DNA of 53,484 nt. It comes from Bradyrhizobium neotropicale (GTDB lineage Bacteria; Pseudomonadota; Alphaproteobacteria; Rhizobiales; Xanthobacteraceae). Every line of letters starts with the position of its first letter. Within the stretch, counting starts at the first letter, position 1. Below the pieces are notes generated by a model. That model made no database searches and was not told the DNA's origin. It was given only the letters and a program-made list of their open reading frames with translations. The DNA is taken from NCBI RefSeq assembly GCF_001641695.1, contig NZ_LSEF01000080.1, forward strand, positions 121,083 to 174,566. Reading direction: 5' to 3'. Positions 16,422 to 23,239 of the stretch are shown one piece after another. The translations under genes and the position numbers were made by a program.

Positions 16422-16622
16422 ATGTCAAAAGCCACTGCAATCCCATCGCCCGCCATCACCTTTGCCGGCTCAGACTTTGCACAATACAGGTTCGACGTTT
16501 CCGGCCGTACAATCGAGATCGAGCGCGACCAAGCCGTGCGGCTCGCCATCGCGATCCTTGCTGTGCGAACCGTGCTCACCGAGCAGCATGAGACCTTGAA
16601 GCAGCTCGCCTCCGCGCTCTGA
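16422..16622 (+). CDS. Small hypothetical protein
   Basis: 66 aa from ATG 16422, with GGAG 8 bases upstream. A longer frame exists upstream but starts without a site. The sequence has a beta-like N-terminal half (ITFAGSDFAQYRFDVSGRTI) and a helical C-terminal half (AVRLAIAILAVRTVLTEQHETLKQL). Function unknown. It converges on the secreted-protein gene, with a strong hairpin between them. Confidence 0.55.
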   Translation: MSKATAIPSPAITFAGSDFAQYRFDVSGRTIEIERDQAVRLAIAILAVRTVLTEQHETLKQLASAL

Positions 16623-16643
16623 TCGCACCGACAACAACACAGT

Positions 16644-16703
16644 GGCCCGCCGGATCAGCAGAGGGTGCTACGAAGCAGCACTCCGACCGCTAACCGGCGG
16701 GCC
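16644..16703. terminator. Cruciform-like hairpin between convergent genes
   Basis: A perfect 10-bp inverted repeat GGCCCGCCGG/CCGGCGGGCC (16644-16653, 16694-16703) encloses an inner hairpin GTGCT/AGCAC (16665-16669, 16677-16681). It sits between convergent genes, so a bidirectional terminator is likely. There is no T-run. Confidence 0.5.
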
Positions 16704-16725
16704 TACCGCGCTGGCGTAACGCTGA

Positions 16726-17073
16726 TTAGTCCTCGTCGTCGTCCCAGCCAGAAACGGGTCGGTAGTCGTGATCGCAATGGCGATGGCGGGGCGCGTAATA
16801 CCCTTCGTCATAGCCGCTAGAATAGTGGCGCGGGGCTGAGTAGTAGGTGCCGCCATACGCGGGGTAGCGGTAGGAACGGTACGCCGGCGCGGGCTCATAC
16901 GCCTGCGCGTCCGATGCCAACGCGCTGCCGACGAGAGTCCCGACAACCAAGCCGCCGATCAGGGCGGCGTTGCGGCCGTCGTGCGCTTGAGCGGGCGCAG
17001 AGCCGACGAATATCGTCGCGGTGACGGCGATCGCGGCGACGCTGGCTGAGAGAGCTTTATTGAGCGAAATCAT
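16726..17073 (-). CDS. Small exported Tyr/Pro/His-rich protein
   Basis: 115 aa from ATG 17073, preceded by GGAGGGG at 3-4 bases; the upstream in-frame codon at 17085 is not needed. The signal peptide runs to about APAQAHD. It is followed by a Gly-rich hydrophobic segment (LIGGLVVGTLVGSAL), as in the glycine-zipper/surface-antigen-like small proteins of rhizobia, and then a low-complexity Tyr/Arg/His tail ending in acidic DDDED. Probably envelope-associated; the role is unknown. The acidic and His-rich tail could bind metal, but this is speculation. Confidence 0.7.
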   Translation of the reverse strand: MISLNKALSASVAAIAVTATIFVGSAPAQAHDGRNAALIGGLVVGTLVGSALASDAQAYEPAPAYRSYRYPAYGGTYYSAPRHYSSGYDEGYYAPRHRHCDHDYRPVSGWDDDED

Positions 17074-17234
17074 TGTCCCCTCCACTCCATGATGTATGTG
17101 GTGATCGCGTTCTACATCGCGCGCTTTGAAGCAATGCTGAACCCGCCGTTTATCAGCTGTTCACCCTTAAGGGAGTGGCTGGCCGTCGAGCGCATCGCCG
17201 CCGCGCTCTGACACGATCTCGGGTATCCACCAAC

Positions 17235-17270
17235 AAATGGCCCGGCATCTCGCCGGGCCATTTACTTTTG
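17235..17270. terminator. Strong hairpin with T-rich flank
   Basis: A perfect 12-bp stem AAATGGCCCGGC/GCCGGGCCATTT (17235-17246, 17252-17263), loop of 5, then TACTTTTG. It lies in the 313-bp gap between the divergent secreted-protein and RHH genes. The rest of that gap shows no gene. Confidence 0.7.
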
Positions 17271-17386
17271 TGGCGGATAACCTCGTGTGCGGTATCCACC
17301 TCGAATGACGTTAGTTCCGCTTGCCCGGTGTTGAGCGAAGCAAGATCATCTCTGGCGACATGCTTGCTGCTTCGCACGAGGATTCC

Positions 17387-17590
17387 ATGAAGCCATTGAA
17401 TTTGAGAGCTCCCCAAGACGTCCGCGACCACCTCCAGTCTTGGGCTGAGAGAAATTGCACATCCATGACGGCCGAGCTGATCAGATCGATCAGGGAGCGT
17501 GCCGAGCGGGAGAAGACGGCCGAGTACAAGCCATTCATGGCCGCTCTCAATGCCGAGCGCGAGGAGCGCGAGAAGGCGGTGCAGAGATGA
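17387..17590 (+). CDS. Arc/MetJ-type ribbon-helix-helix DNA-binding protein
   Basis: 67 aa from ATG 17387 (GAGG 5 bases before). KPLNLRAPQDVRDHLQSWA followed by SMTAELIRSI matches the Arc-type ribbon-helix-helix: an N-terminal beta-strand (PLNLRAP) for the major groove, then two helices with the SMTAELI turn. A charged Glu/Arg-rich tail follows. Such small proteins regulate their own operon or phage/element genes. Its stop overlaps the next gene start (ATGA), making it the first gene of an overlapping set ending in the integrase. Confidence 0.78.
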   Translation: MKPLNLRAPQDVRDHLQSWAERNCTSMTAELIRSIRERAEREKTAEYKPFMAALNAEREEREKAVQR

Positions 17591-18024
17591 GCGACGGCCT
17601 TATCAACGAGCTACAAACCGAGGCACGCGAGCGGTCCAAACTCGCCTACGAGAACCTTGTCGCCAACGGCAAGCTATTCACCGGCATCACGCGCCCGAAG
17701 GGCTTTCGCCAGATGGCGCGCAAGTCTTGCTTCCGCAACGCTCAACGCCTCGCCATTGCTGGACGCGCTGCCTATGTTGAAGGGCTTTGCCTTAGTAGTC
17801 GCTCGGGGATCGCTTTCGCGCACGGCTGGCTGACGATTGATGGTCAACACGCCGTAGATGTCACACTGCCGGACGCGGAAGGCTACGCATATTTCGGTAT
17901 TACCTTCGATAACACTGTTCTGGCCAAGGCCGTGCTCAGGGCGGCGTGCTACAAGAGTCTTCTTGGCCTCGACCCCATAATGGATGTCCCGCCGCAGTTG
18001 GCGAAGGCGATCGAGACCACCTGA
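17587..18024 (+). CDS. Element-borne protein with a Cys/His/Asp pattern
   Basis: 145 aa. ATG 17587 overlaps the RHH stop. After a helical N-terminus, the core reads SCFRNAQRLAIAGRAAYVEG (Cys48, Asn51), then FAHGWLTIDG (His79) and AVDVTLPD (Asp91), then YFGITF. The Cys, His, Asp order and spacing recall the triad of papain/transglutaminase-like folds. I recall similar small proteins beside rhizobial and phage-type integrases, but cannot name the family with confidence. It is followed by a 68-aa gene overlapping by one base. Function unknown; a thiol hydrolase or a degenerate relative is one hypothesis. Confidence 0.65.
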   Translation: MSDGLINELQTEARERSKLAYENLVANGKLFTGITRPKGFRQMARKSCFRNAQRLAIAGRAAYVEGLCLSSRSGIAFAHGWLTIDGQHAVDVTLPDAEGYAYFGITFDNTVLAKAVLRAACYKSLLGLDPIMDVPPQLAKAIETT

Positions 18025-18230
18025 TGTCTCGCGCCCGCCAGCACTTCCGCCGGACCGACCTCGCCAAGACCGTCAAGACTCTAGTGGACGCGGGCTTGCC
18101 GGCTGGCGTCCAGATCAGGATCACGGCGGAGGGGGATGTTCTTGTTTCCTGCATTGGCCGGGAGCAGGATGGCGCCGCCGCCGAGCTGGACCGAGAGCTC
18201 GCGGAATTCGAGGCTCGCCATGCAGATTAA
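18024..18230 (+). CDS. Small integrase-associated protein
   Basis: 68 aa. Its ATG shares one base with the preceding stop (TGATG), and its end overlaps by 11 bases the ATG (18220) of the integrase remnant. The sequence starts with a basic segment (MSRARQHFRRTDLAKTVKTL), then a beta-rich VQIRITAEGDVLV stretch and an acidic C-terminal helix. I recall similar 60-80-aa proteins immediately upstream of integrases in rhizobial elements. A recombination directionality factor is possible but unproven. Confidence 0.6.
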   Translation: MSRARQHFRRTDLAKTVKTLVDAGLPAGVQIRITAEGDVLVSCIGREQDGAAAELDRELAEFEARHAD

Positions 18231-18985
18231 CCTCAAGGGCATCGCGAAGCGACCTGCGGATCGTCCAATTCGACCGTCCGGAGAAGATTCGCCCGGTCAT
18301 TCGCCGCTGGCGCAATCGGTGGGCCGCTACACCGCGCACCGCCGACTACGGTATGCAGGTTCTCTCGCGCGTGCTGGCGCATGCCGTCGAGCTGGGCAAG
18401 ATCGCCGGCAACCCGTGCGAGGGCATCGCGCACCTCTACAGCAACGATCGCTCCGAAATCATCTGGACCGACTCCGACATCGCGCACATCAAGCAGACCT
18501 GCTCGGCCGTGATCGCCCACGCAGTCGACCTCGCCGCGCATACTGGCTTGCGGCTCGGTGACTTGGTGAAGCTCTCATGGTCTCATGTCGGAGACGACGC
18601 GATCATCCTCACCACCGGCAAAAGCAAGCACAAGCGGGAGGCGATCATCCCGCTTTACGGTGCACTGCGCGAGGTTCTCGCGCGCATCCCTAAGCGGGCA
18701 ACCACGATCCTCACGAGCACCAAGCGACGACCCTGGACAGTCGACGGGTTCGGAAGCTCATTCAACAAGGCCAAGATCGACGCCGAGATGTCGGAGCGGG
18801 ATCTGCACTTCAACGACCTACGCGGAACTGCGGCGACCAAGTTCTACGTCGCCGGCTTCACCATGCGCGAGATCGCCGAAACGCTCGCATGGGAGGAGGA
18901 GTCGGTCGAGAAGATCATCCGCAGATACGTCGGGCGGAACGCCGCCATCAAGGCGCGGATCAGGAAGCTGGAGGCCAGAGAGTGA
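18220..18985 (+). pseudogene. Tyrosine recombinase (integrase), N-terminal deletion and frameshift
   Basis: ATG 18220 begins MQINLKGIAK, the usual opening of this rhizobial integrase type as I recall it. From 18251 the reading moves to the next frame and continues DLRIVQFDRPEKIRPVIRRW to the end. The N-terminal arm and most of the core-binding domain are missing, so a deletion joined the start to the middle out of frame. The catalytic domain is otherwise whole: Arg in HTGLRLGDL, Lys in TGKSKHKRE, Arg in FNDLRG, and the nucleophile Tyr in IIRRYVG (codon 18926-18928). The box-II position often occupied by His (HDLR) is Asn (codon 18812); I am unsure whether this is usual in the subfamily. It ends 53 bases before the tRNA. 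Confidence 0.8.
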
Positions 18986-19038
18986 ACAGACTCTGCAAAA
19001 CCACCTGCAAAACCTTCCAGCCGAGTCCTGCTAAGTGC

Positions 19039-19112
19039 TGGAGCGGGCGAAGGGAATCGAACCCTCGTATGCAGCTTGGGAAGCTGCCGTTCTACCATTG
19101 AACTACGCCCGC
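19039..19112 (-). tRNA. tRNA-Gly (anticodon CCC)
   Basis: 74 bases including encoded CCA. The acceptor stem GCGGGCG/CGCCCGC spans 19106-19112 and 19043-19049. The D-arm has GTTCAATGGTAGAAC. The anticodon stem GCAGC/GCTGC holds the loop TTCCCAA, giving anticodon CCC. The T-arm is GAGGG-TTCGATT-CCCTT with a G-T pair at its base. It is the integration target: its 3' 47 bases are duplicated at 14684-14730. Confidence 0.95.
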
Positions 19113-19284
19113 GGTGCGCGCTCTTCACGCCCCACCTGATTAGCCGAGACGGCGGCTCGCGCCAAGCGGTTTGGCGCACTTGGCCTCACGCTTCTTAACT
19201 TGTTGGCAAGATTCCAGGTGCGCCGGATTGTGGCGGTGTTATGGTCGCACGGTTGGGGAAACGTAGTGTGAGTGGGGCGTGCGC

Positions 19285-19860
19285 ATGGTGGGGCGTGCTT
19301 ACGCGATATTCGACACGGCCATAGGCCGCTGCGGCATCGTCTGGAGCAATATCGGCGTGATCGCCGTGCAATTGCCGGAGGCGCGGGAGATCGACACCCG
19401 CCGCCGGATTTTCCAGGTCCATCCCGAGGCGCGCGAGCAGCGGCCGTCCGACAACGCCGAGCTGGCGATCGAGGGCATTGCGGCGCTGCTGCAGGGCGGC
19501 GACCCCGATTTTTCCGACGTCAGCCTGGACGCCGGCGGCATGCCCGCCTTCCACCGGCGCGTCTATGAATTCGCCTGCAGCATCCCGCGCGGGGAGACGC
19601 GCACCTATCTCGAAGTTGCCAAAGCGCTCGGGGCCTCCGGCGCCACGCATTCGGTGGCGCAGGCGATCGCGAAAAATCCCTACATGATCATCGTGCCCTG
19701 CCACCGGGTGCTGGAAGCCGGCAACTACACCGACCGGCTCTCGCCTTACGGCGGGGTGATCTCCAAGCGGCGGCTGCTCGCGCTGGAAGGCGCCCACCCC
19801 GTCGCCAGCAAGACGCTGTTCGAGGTGCTGCTGCCTGTTGCCCCACCGCGGGCGAGCTGA
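19285..19860 (+). CDS. ogt: Methylated-DNA--protein-cysteine S-methyltransferase
   Basis: 191 aa (GTG 19279 would add two residues). The C-terminal domain has the active-site PCHRV motif with the acceptor Cys, preceded by the HTH-like RVYEFACSIPRGETRTYLEV and the Asn of AIAKNPYMIIV. The enzyme repairs O6-alkylguanine by transferring the alkyl group to its own cysteine. It lacks an Ada N-terminal domain, so it is the Ogt type. It stands alone, followed by hairpins and repeats. Confidence 0.93.
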   Translation: MVGRAYAIFDTAIGRCGIVWSNIGVIAVQLPEAREIDTRRRIFQVHPEAREQRPSDNAELAIEGIAALLQGGDPDFSDVSLDAGGMPAFHRRVYEFACSIPRGETRTYLEVAKALGASGATHSVAQAIAKNPYMIIVPCHRVLEAGNYTDRLSPYGGVISKRRLLALEGAHPVASKTLFEVLLPVAPPRAS

Positions 19861-19861
19861 A

Positions 19862-19942
19862 GCGCGATTTTGATCGCGCCTCGGCCCACTTTTTTGGGCA
19901 TGATCTTATCGGAAAACCGCTACACACTTTTCCGGATCATGC
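19862..19942. repeat. Hairpin plus dispersed palindromic repeat
   Basis: A perfect GCGCGAT/ATCGCGC hairpin (19862-19879) follows the ogt stop. A second dyad runs 19898-19942: GCATGATC mirrored by GATCATGC, with CGGAAAA/TTTTCCG inside. The second is a repeat I know as widespread in Bradyrhizobium intergenic DNA. The first probably ends ogt transcription. Confidence 0.75.
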
Positions 19943-19955
19943 CTAGATAAGGTGG

Positions 19956-20795
19956 ATGGAAGCGACCCGTCTGCTGACGACACAATCCATGACCGTCTCC
20001 GAGTTTCGCTGCGATGCGGGACCGGATGACAAGCCGTTTGCGGAGTGCCGCACCGGTCATTCCATCGCCTATGTCCGCTCGGGCAGCTTTGGCTGCCATT
20101 GCCGCGCCGGCTTCTTCGAGCTGGTGGCGGGCTCGGTGCTGGTCGGCGCCCCCGGCGACGAATACACCTGCACGCATGAACACGTCTGCGGCGACGTCTG
20201 CCTGTCCTTCTTCCTCAGCGAGGACCTCGTCGACGCGCTCGGCGGGCGGCGCGAGATCTGGCAGGTCGGCGCGACGCCGCCGCTGCCGGAGCTGATGGTT
20301 CTCGGCGAACTGGCCCAGACGGCAGCAGATGGCAACAGCGATATCGGCCTCGACGAGGTCGGCCAGATCTTTGCCGGCCGCTTTGTCGATGTGGTCTCGG
20401 GCAAGACGCGCAAGCAGGCCACACCGACCGCGCGCGACCGCCGCCGCGCGGTCGAAGCCGCGCTGTGGATCGACGAGAACTCGCACGCCGAGGTCGACCT
20501 GGAACAGGCCGCGCGGCAGGCGGGATTGAGTCCCTTCCATTTCCTGCGGCTGTTCTCGGCCGTGCTCGGCGTCACCCCGCATCAATACCTGGTGCGCTCG
20601 CGGCTGCGGCATGCGGCGCGCCTGCTGACCGATGACGAGATCGCGGTCACCGATATCGCCTATGACGTCGGCTTCGGCGATCTCTCCAACTTCGTCCGCA
20701 CCTTCCACCGCGCCGCCGGCGTGTCGCCGACGAAGTTCCGCCAGGCCTCGCGCGGCGACCGCAAGATTTTCCAAGAGCAGCTTGCCCTCAACTGA
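19956..20795 (+). CDS. AraC-family transcriptional regulator
   Basis: 279 aa. ATG 19956 is preceded by AAGGTGG. The N-terminal cupin-like half (FRCDAGPDDKPFAECRTGHS; several Cys including CHC and EYTCTHEHVCGDVC) is the effector domain. The last 100 residues hold two helix-turn-helices, with the AraC signature VTDIAYDVGFGDLSNFVRTF. The Cys/His-rich sensor could respond to a metal or thiol; this is inference. The VOC gene just downstream may be a target or cotranscribed. Confidence 0.9.
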   Translation: MEATRLLTTQSMTVSEFRCDAGPDDKPFAECRTGHSIAYVRSGSFGCHCRAGFFELVAGSVLVGAPGDEYTCTHEHVCGDVCLSFFLSEDLVDALGGRREIWQVGATPPLPELMVLGELAQTAADGNSDIGLDEVGQIFAGRFVDVVSGKTRKQATPTARDRRRAVEAALWIDENSHAEVDLEQAARQAGLSPFHFLRLFSAVLGVTPHQYLVRSRLRHAARLLTDDEIAVTDIAYDVGFGDLSNFVRTFHRAAGVSPTKFRQASRGDRKIFQEQLALN

Positions 20796-20850
20796 ATAGG
20801 TTTGTCTCCGGCGCGCGCCATTCGCGGCGCGCTTTGCAATGGAGACGATC

Positions 20851-21210
20851 ATGTACGACCACATCGGATTACGCGTTGCCGATCTCGACGCCAGCATGCG
20901 CTTCTACACCGCAGTGCTGGCCCCGCTCGGCTACGTCCTGTGCTCGAACGGCGACGGCTATGCGGGCTTCGGGCCGAAGGGCGAGCCCGCGCTCTGGCTG
21001 CATCTGAACAAGGGACGCAAAGCCGACGGCGCCCACATCGCCTTCCGCGCCAAGGACCACGACGCCGTCAAGACCTTCCACAGCGAGGGCCTGAAGAGTG
21101 GCGGCCGCGACAATGGCGGCGCCGGGCCGCGCAGGGATTACAGCCCGACCTACTACGCCGCGTTCCTCATCGATCCCGACGGCAACAATGTCGAGGCGGT
21201 TTGTACGTGA
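20851..21210 (+). CDS. VOC/glyoxalase-family protein
   Basis: 119 aa from ATG 20851, chosen for GGAG 6 bases upstream (ATG 20839 has none). Two beta-alpha-beta-beta-beta modules are apparent: MYDHIGLRVADLDASMRFYT at the start and GAHIAFRAKDHDAVKTFH in the middle, ending FLIDPDGNNVEAVC with the metal-site Glu. This is the common small lyase/dioxygenase-like family, with no assignable substrate. It follows the AraC gene by 55 bases. Confidence 0.85.
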   Translation: MYDHIGLRVADLDASMRFYTAVLAPLGYVLCSNGDGYAGFGPKGEPALWLHLNKGRKADGAHIAFRAKDHDAVKTFHSEGLKSGGRDNGGAGPRRDYSPTYYAAFLIDPDGNNVEAVCT

Positions 21211-21217
21211 CGGACCG

Positions 21218-21309
21218 GTAGGGTGGGCAAAGCGAAGCGTGCCCACCAATTGCGCGCGACAACGTCGATGAATGGTGGGCACGGCGCCTTGCGCCTTTGC
21301 CCACCCTAC
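21218..21309. repeat. Palindromic repeat, family A (copy 1)
   Basis: About 92 bp. GTAGGGTGGGCAAAG at the left is mirrored by CTTTGCCCACCCTAC at the right, with inner GTGCCCACC/GGTGGGCAC arms. Related copies are at 29107-29204 and 32836-32923. Confidence 0.88.
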
Positions 21310-21336
21310 TCTCTACCGCAAATTCAAGGACACCCC

Positions 21337-21735
21337 ATGGCCTCCATCCACAACGACATTCCCCTCAATGCCTCCGCGCGCGATGTCTGGGACGCGGTGC
21401 GCGATTTCGGCGCGCTGCATGAGCGGCTGGTGCCGGGCTTCGTGACCGCCTGCACGCTCGACGGCGAGGTGCGCGTCGTCACCTTCGCCAACGGCTCGGT
21501 GGCGCGCGAGGTGCTCGTCGATTGCGACGATGCCCGGCAGCGCCTGGTCTATGCGATCAACAACGAGCGGCTGGAGCATTACAGCGCCTCGGTGCAGGTG
21601 ATCGCCGAGGGCGAAGCCAAGAGCCGTCTCGTCTGGATCATCGACATGCTGCCCAACGAGCTTGCGGCTTACGTGCAGGGGCAGACCAAGGAGGCGGTGA
21701 TCGCCATGCACAAGGCGTTTCCGTCTGCGGCCTAG
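21337..21735 (+). CDS. SRPBCC-family (START-like) protein
   Basis: 132 aa from ATG 21337 with AAGGA 6 bases upstream. It has the polyketide-cyclase/dehydrase-like START fold: a beta-strand opening with the helix ASARDVWDAVRDFGALHERL, a middle set of strands, and a long C-terminal helix (LAAYVQGQTKEAVIAMHKAF). The fold binds hydrophobic ligands in a groove. No catalytic role can be given. It is followed by a short gap to an exported Met-rich protein gene. Confidence 0.82.
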   Translation: MASIHNDIPLNASARDVWDAVRDFGALHERLVPGFVTACTLDGEVRVVTFANGSVAREVLVDCDDARQRLVYAINNERLEHYSASVQVIAEGEAKSRLVWIIDMLPNELAAYVQGQTKEAVIAMHKAFPSAA

Positions 21736-21849
21736 CGGCGGCTCTGTGATTTTTCTCACAGAGTTCACCCCTGCTCGCCCGTAACCATTCTCGCGTGCGT
21801 CCGGTTGGCTCTGCTCTTCCGGCGGAGCTGCGCACGCGAGGAGCATGCC

Positions 21850-22335
21850 ATGAGAGGTGCGGACAAGGTGATCTGCCAGGCGGCTGCCGTGCTGCTGCTG
21901 CTATCGATCGCGAGCTCGCCAGCGAAGGCGCAGTTCGCAGGCTCCAGTGGAAGCGCCGGAGGCGAGGACATGATGACCCAGATGGCGCCGATGCTGGAGA
22001 TGATGAAGGCGAAGATGGGCAAGCGCCGCTTCGCCATGCTGATGCGGACCATGGGCCCGATGATGAGCCGCATGATGGAGAACGGCGGCGGGCTCGGTGG
22101 CATGACCGGCGGCCTTGGCGGCGCGAATTTCGGCGGCGGTTTCGGTGCGCCCAACTATGGCGGCTACGCGTCGATGGGCGGCACCATGCCGACCGGCATG
22201 GGATTTGGCGGCGGCGACATCATGGGCATGCTGGGCGGCGCCGGCGGCGGCGACATGATGGCAATGATTCCGCAACTGATGCGGCTCGCCAATGTCGGCG
22301 GCGGTGGCGGCCATCGCCGCCACAGGCATCGCTGA
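21850..22335 (+). CDS. Exported Met/Gly-rich protein
   Basis: 161 aa from ATG 21850 (GAGGAG 6 bases before). The signal peptide is clear (AAAVLLLLSIASSPAKAQ). The mature protein is low in complexity: a Met-dense helix (MLEMMKAKMGKRRFAMLMRT, MGPMMSRMM) then a Gly/Met-rich tail (GGLGGMTGGLGG, GGGDIMGMLGG) and a His/Arg end GGHRRHRHR. The many methionines and the His tail are typical of proteins that bind copper or are oxidised reversibly, but no known family is recognised, so this is only a suggestion. Confidence 0.72.
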   Translation: MRGADKVICQAAAVLLLLSIASSPAKAQFAGSSGSAGGEDMMTQMAPMLEMMKAKMGKRRFAMLMRTMGPMMSRMMENGGGLGGMTGGLGGANFGGGFGAPNYGGYASMGGTMPTGMGFGGGDIMGMLGGAGGGDMMAMIPQLMRLANVGGGGGHRRHRHR

Positions 22336-22385
22336 ATCGCGGCGACGTACAGCCGCCGCGCCAAGCGTAGATGCGGCCGCCGATA

Positions 22386-23093
22386 TCAGATCCGATCGTC
22401 GATCAGGACGCCGGAAAGCGACGGGTCGCTTGCCTTCGCCGGGTCGCCTGGTCGCGTCGCGCTGTAGGTCGAATCCGCGAGCGAGTTCTTTAGCGACTGA
22501 AGAAATTGTTCAAGCAGGTCCGTCGCCGAGTTGCTGCTCGACGGACTATCCGTGCCGTTGGCCGCAGAAGATCCGTTTGCATGCGACATGTCGCTCGATC
22601 CTGTCGTGCTGGAAGAGGTCGAATCCGTGAGCTGGCCTTTCAGCGAATCGAGAAATTGTTGAAGCAGGTCCACCACCGAACTGCCGCTGGATGAACGCGC
22701 CGTGCCGTTGGCGGGAGCAGGCCCGCCGGCTGGCGGCGGCCCACCTGCTTCACCCGGTCCGCCGGCTCCATCCGGTCCATGGGACAACGCGGCCTTGAAG
22801 ATACCTTGCAGCTCGGTTGCCTGCTGGTCGGTCAGCTTGCCGGCCGAAACTTCCTGCTGGATGAGATCATCGATCTTCGACTTGAAGGCCTCAGGCGATG
22901 ATTTGCTACCGCTGGACTGATCGGTCGCACTGCTTGATTGCAACGAGGAGTCAATGTCGCTGAGCGCTGACGCCAGCGCCGACTGATCGGACGAATTGAT
23001 CGCGCCGGAGCTCACTTCCGCTTGCAGTTCATCTTGCAATCGTTTCAACGGCGATGCGTGGTGGTGGTGGGAGAGCGCCGAAATCGAGGTCAT
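22386..23093 (-). CDS. Ser-rich internally repeated protein
   Basis: 235 aa from ATG 23093 (GGAAAG upstream); the longer frame starting at 23210 lacks a site. Two kinds of repeat are visible. A helix-loop unit occurs at about 19-44 (LQDELQAEVSSGAINSSDQ) and 74-99 (IDDLIQQEVSAGKLTDQQ). A second unit of about 25 residues occurs at 134-160 (VVDLLQQFLDSLKGQLTDST) and 186-210 (ATDLLEQFLQSLKNSLADST). A Pro/Gly-rich linker lies between. There is no signal peptide, and an early HHHH. Similar proteins are frequent in Bradyrhizobium as I recall, with no function known to me. The EF-hand-like spacing is too weak to claim calcium binding. Confidence 0.7.
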   Translation of the reverse strand: MTSISALSHHHHASPLKRLQDELQAEVSSGAINSSDQSALASALSDIDSSLQSSSATDQSSGSKSSPEAFKSKIDDLIQQEVSAGKLTDQQATELQGIFKAALSHGPDGAGGPGEAGGPPPAGGPAPANGTARSSSGSSVVDLLQQFLDSLKGQLTDSTSSSTTGSSDMSHANGSSAANGTDSPSSSNSATDLLEQFLQSLKNSLADSTYSATRPGDPAKASDPSLSGVLIDDRI

Positions 23094-23239
23094 GGTGGCT
23101 TTCCGTGCTTTTGGTGGACTCGCCGCGACGTTGTCCCCAAGAGCTGGCGCGGAGCCTTCGGCAAGAGCCGTTCCGGTTGCCCGATATTGCCAATGAGCGA
23201 CGGGAAACATTCAGAAACAAAAATTCTGGCGGGCGCGTC

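Larger units (their letters stand above)
14684..19085. mobile_element. Small tRNA-Gly-integrated element, apparently stranded
   Basis: A 47-bp direct repeat with one mismatch bounds the element: 14684-14730 and 19039-19085. The right copy is the 3' part of an intact tRNA-Gly(CCC); the left copy is the same piece cut off in the anticodon stem. This is the classic result of tyrosine-integrase insertion into a tRNA gene, where the element restores the tRNA and displaces the old 3' end. Next to the intact tRNA lies an integrase, as expected. The cargo (about 4.36 kb between repeats) is small ORFs without metabolic genes. The integrase is broken, so the element is probably immobile. Confidence 0.82.
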
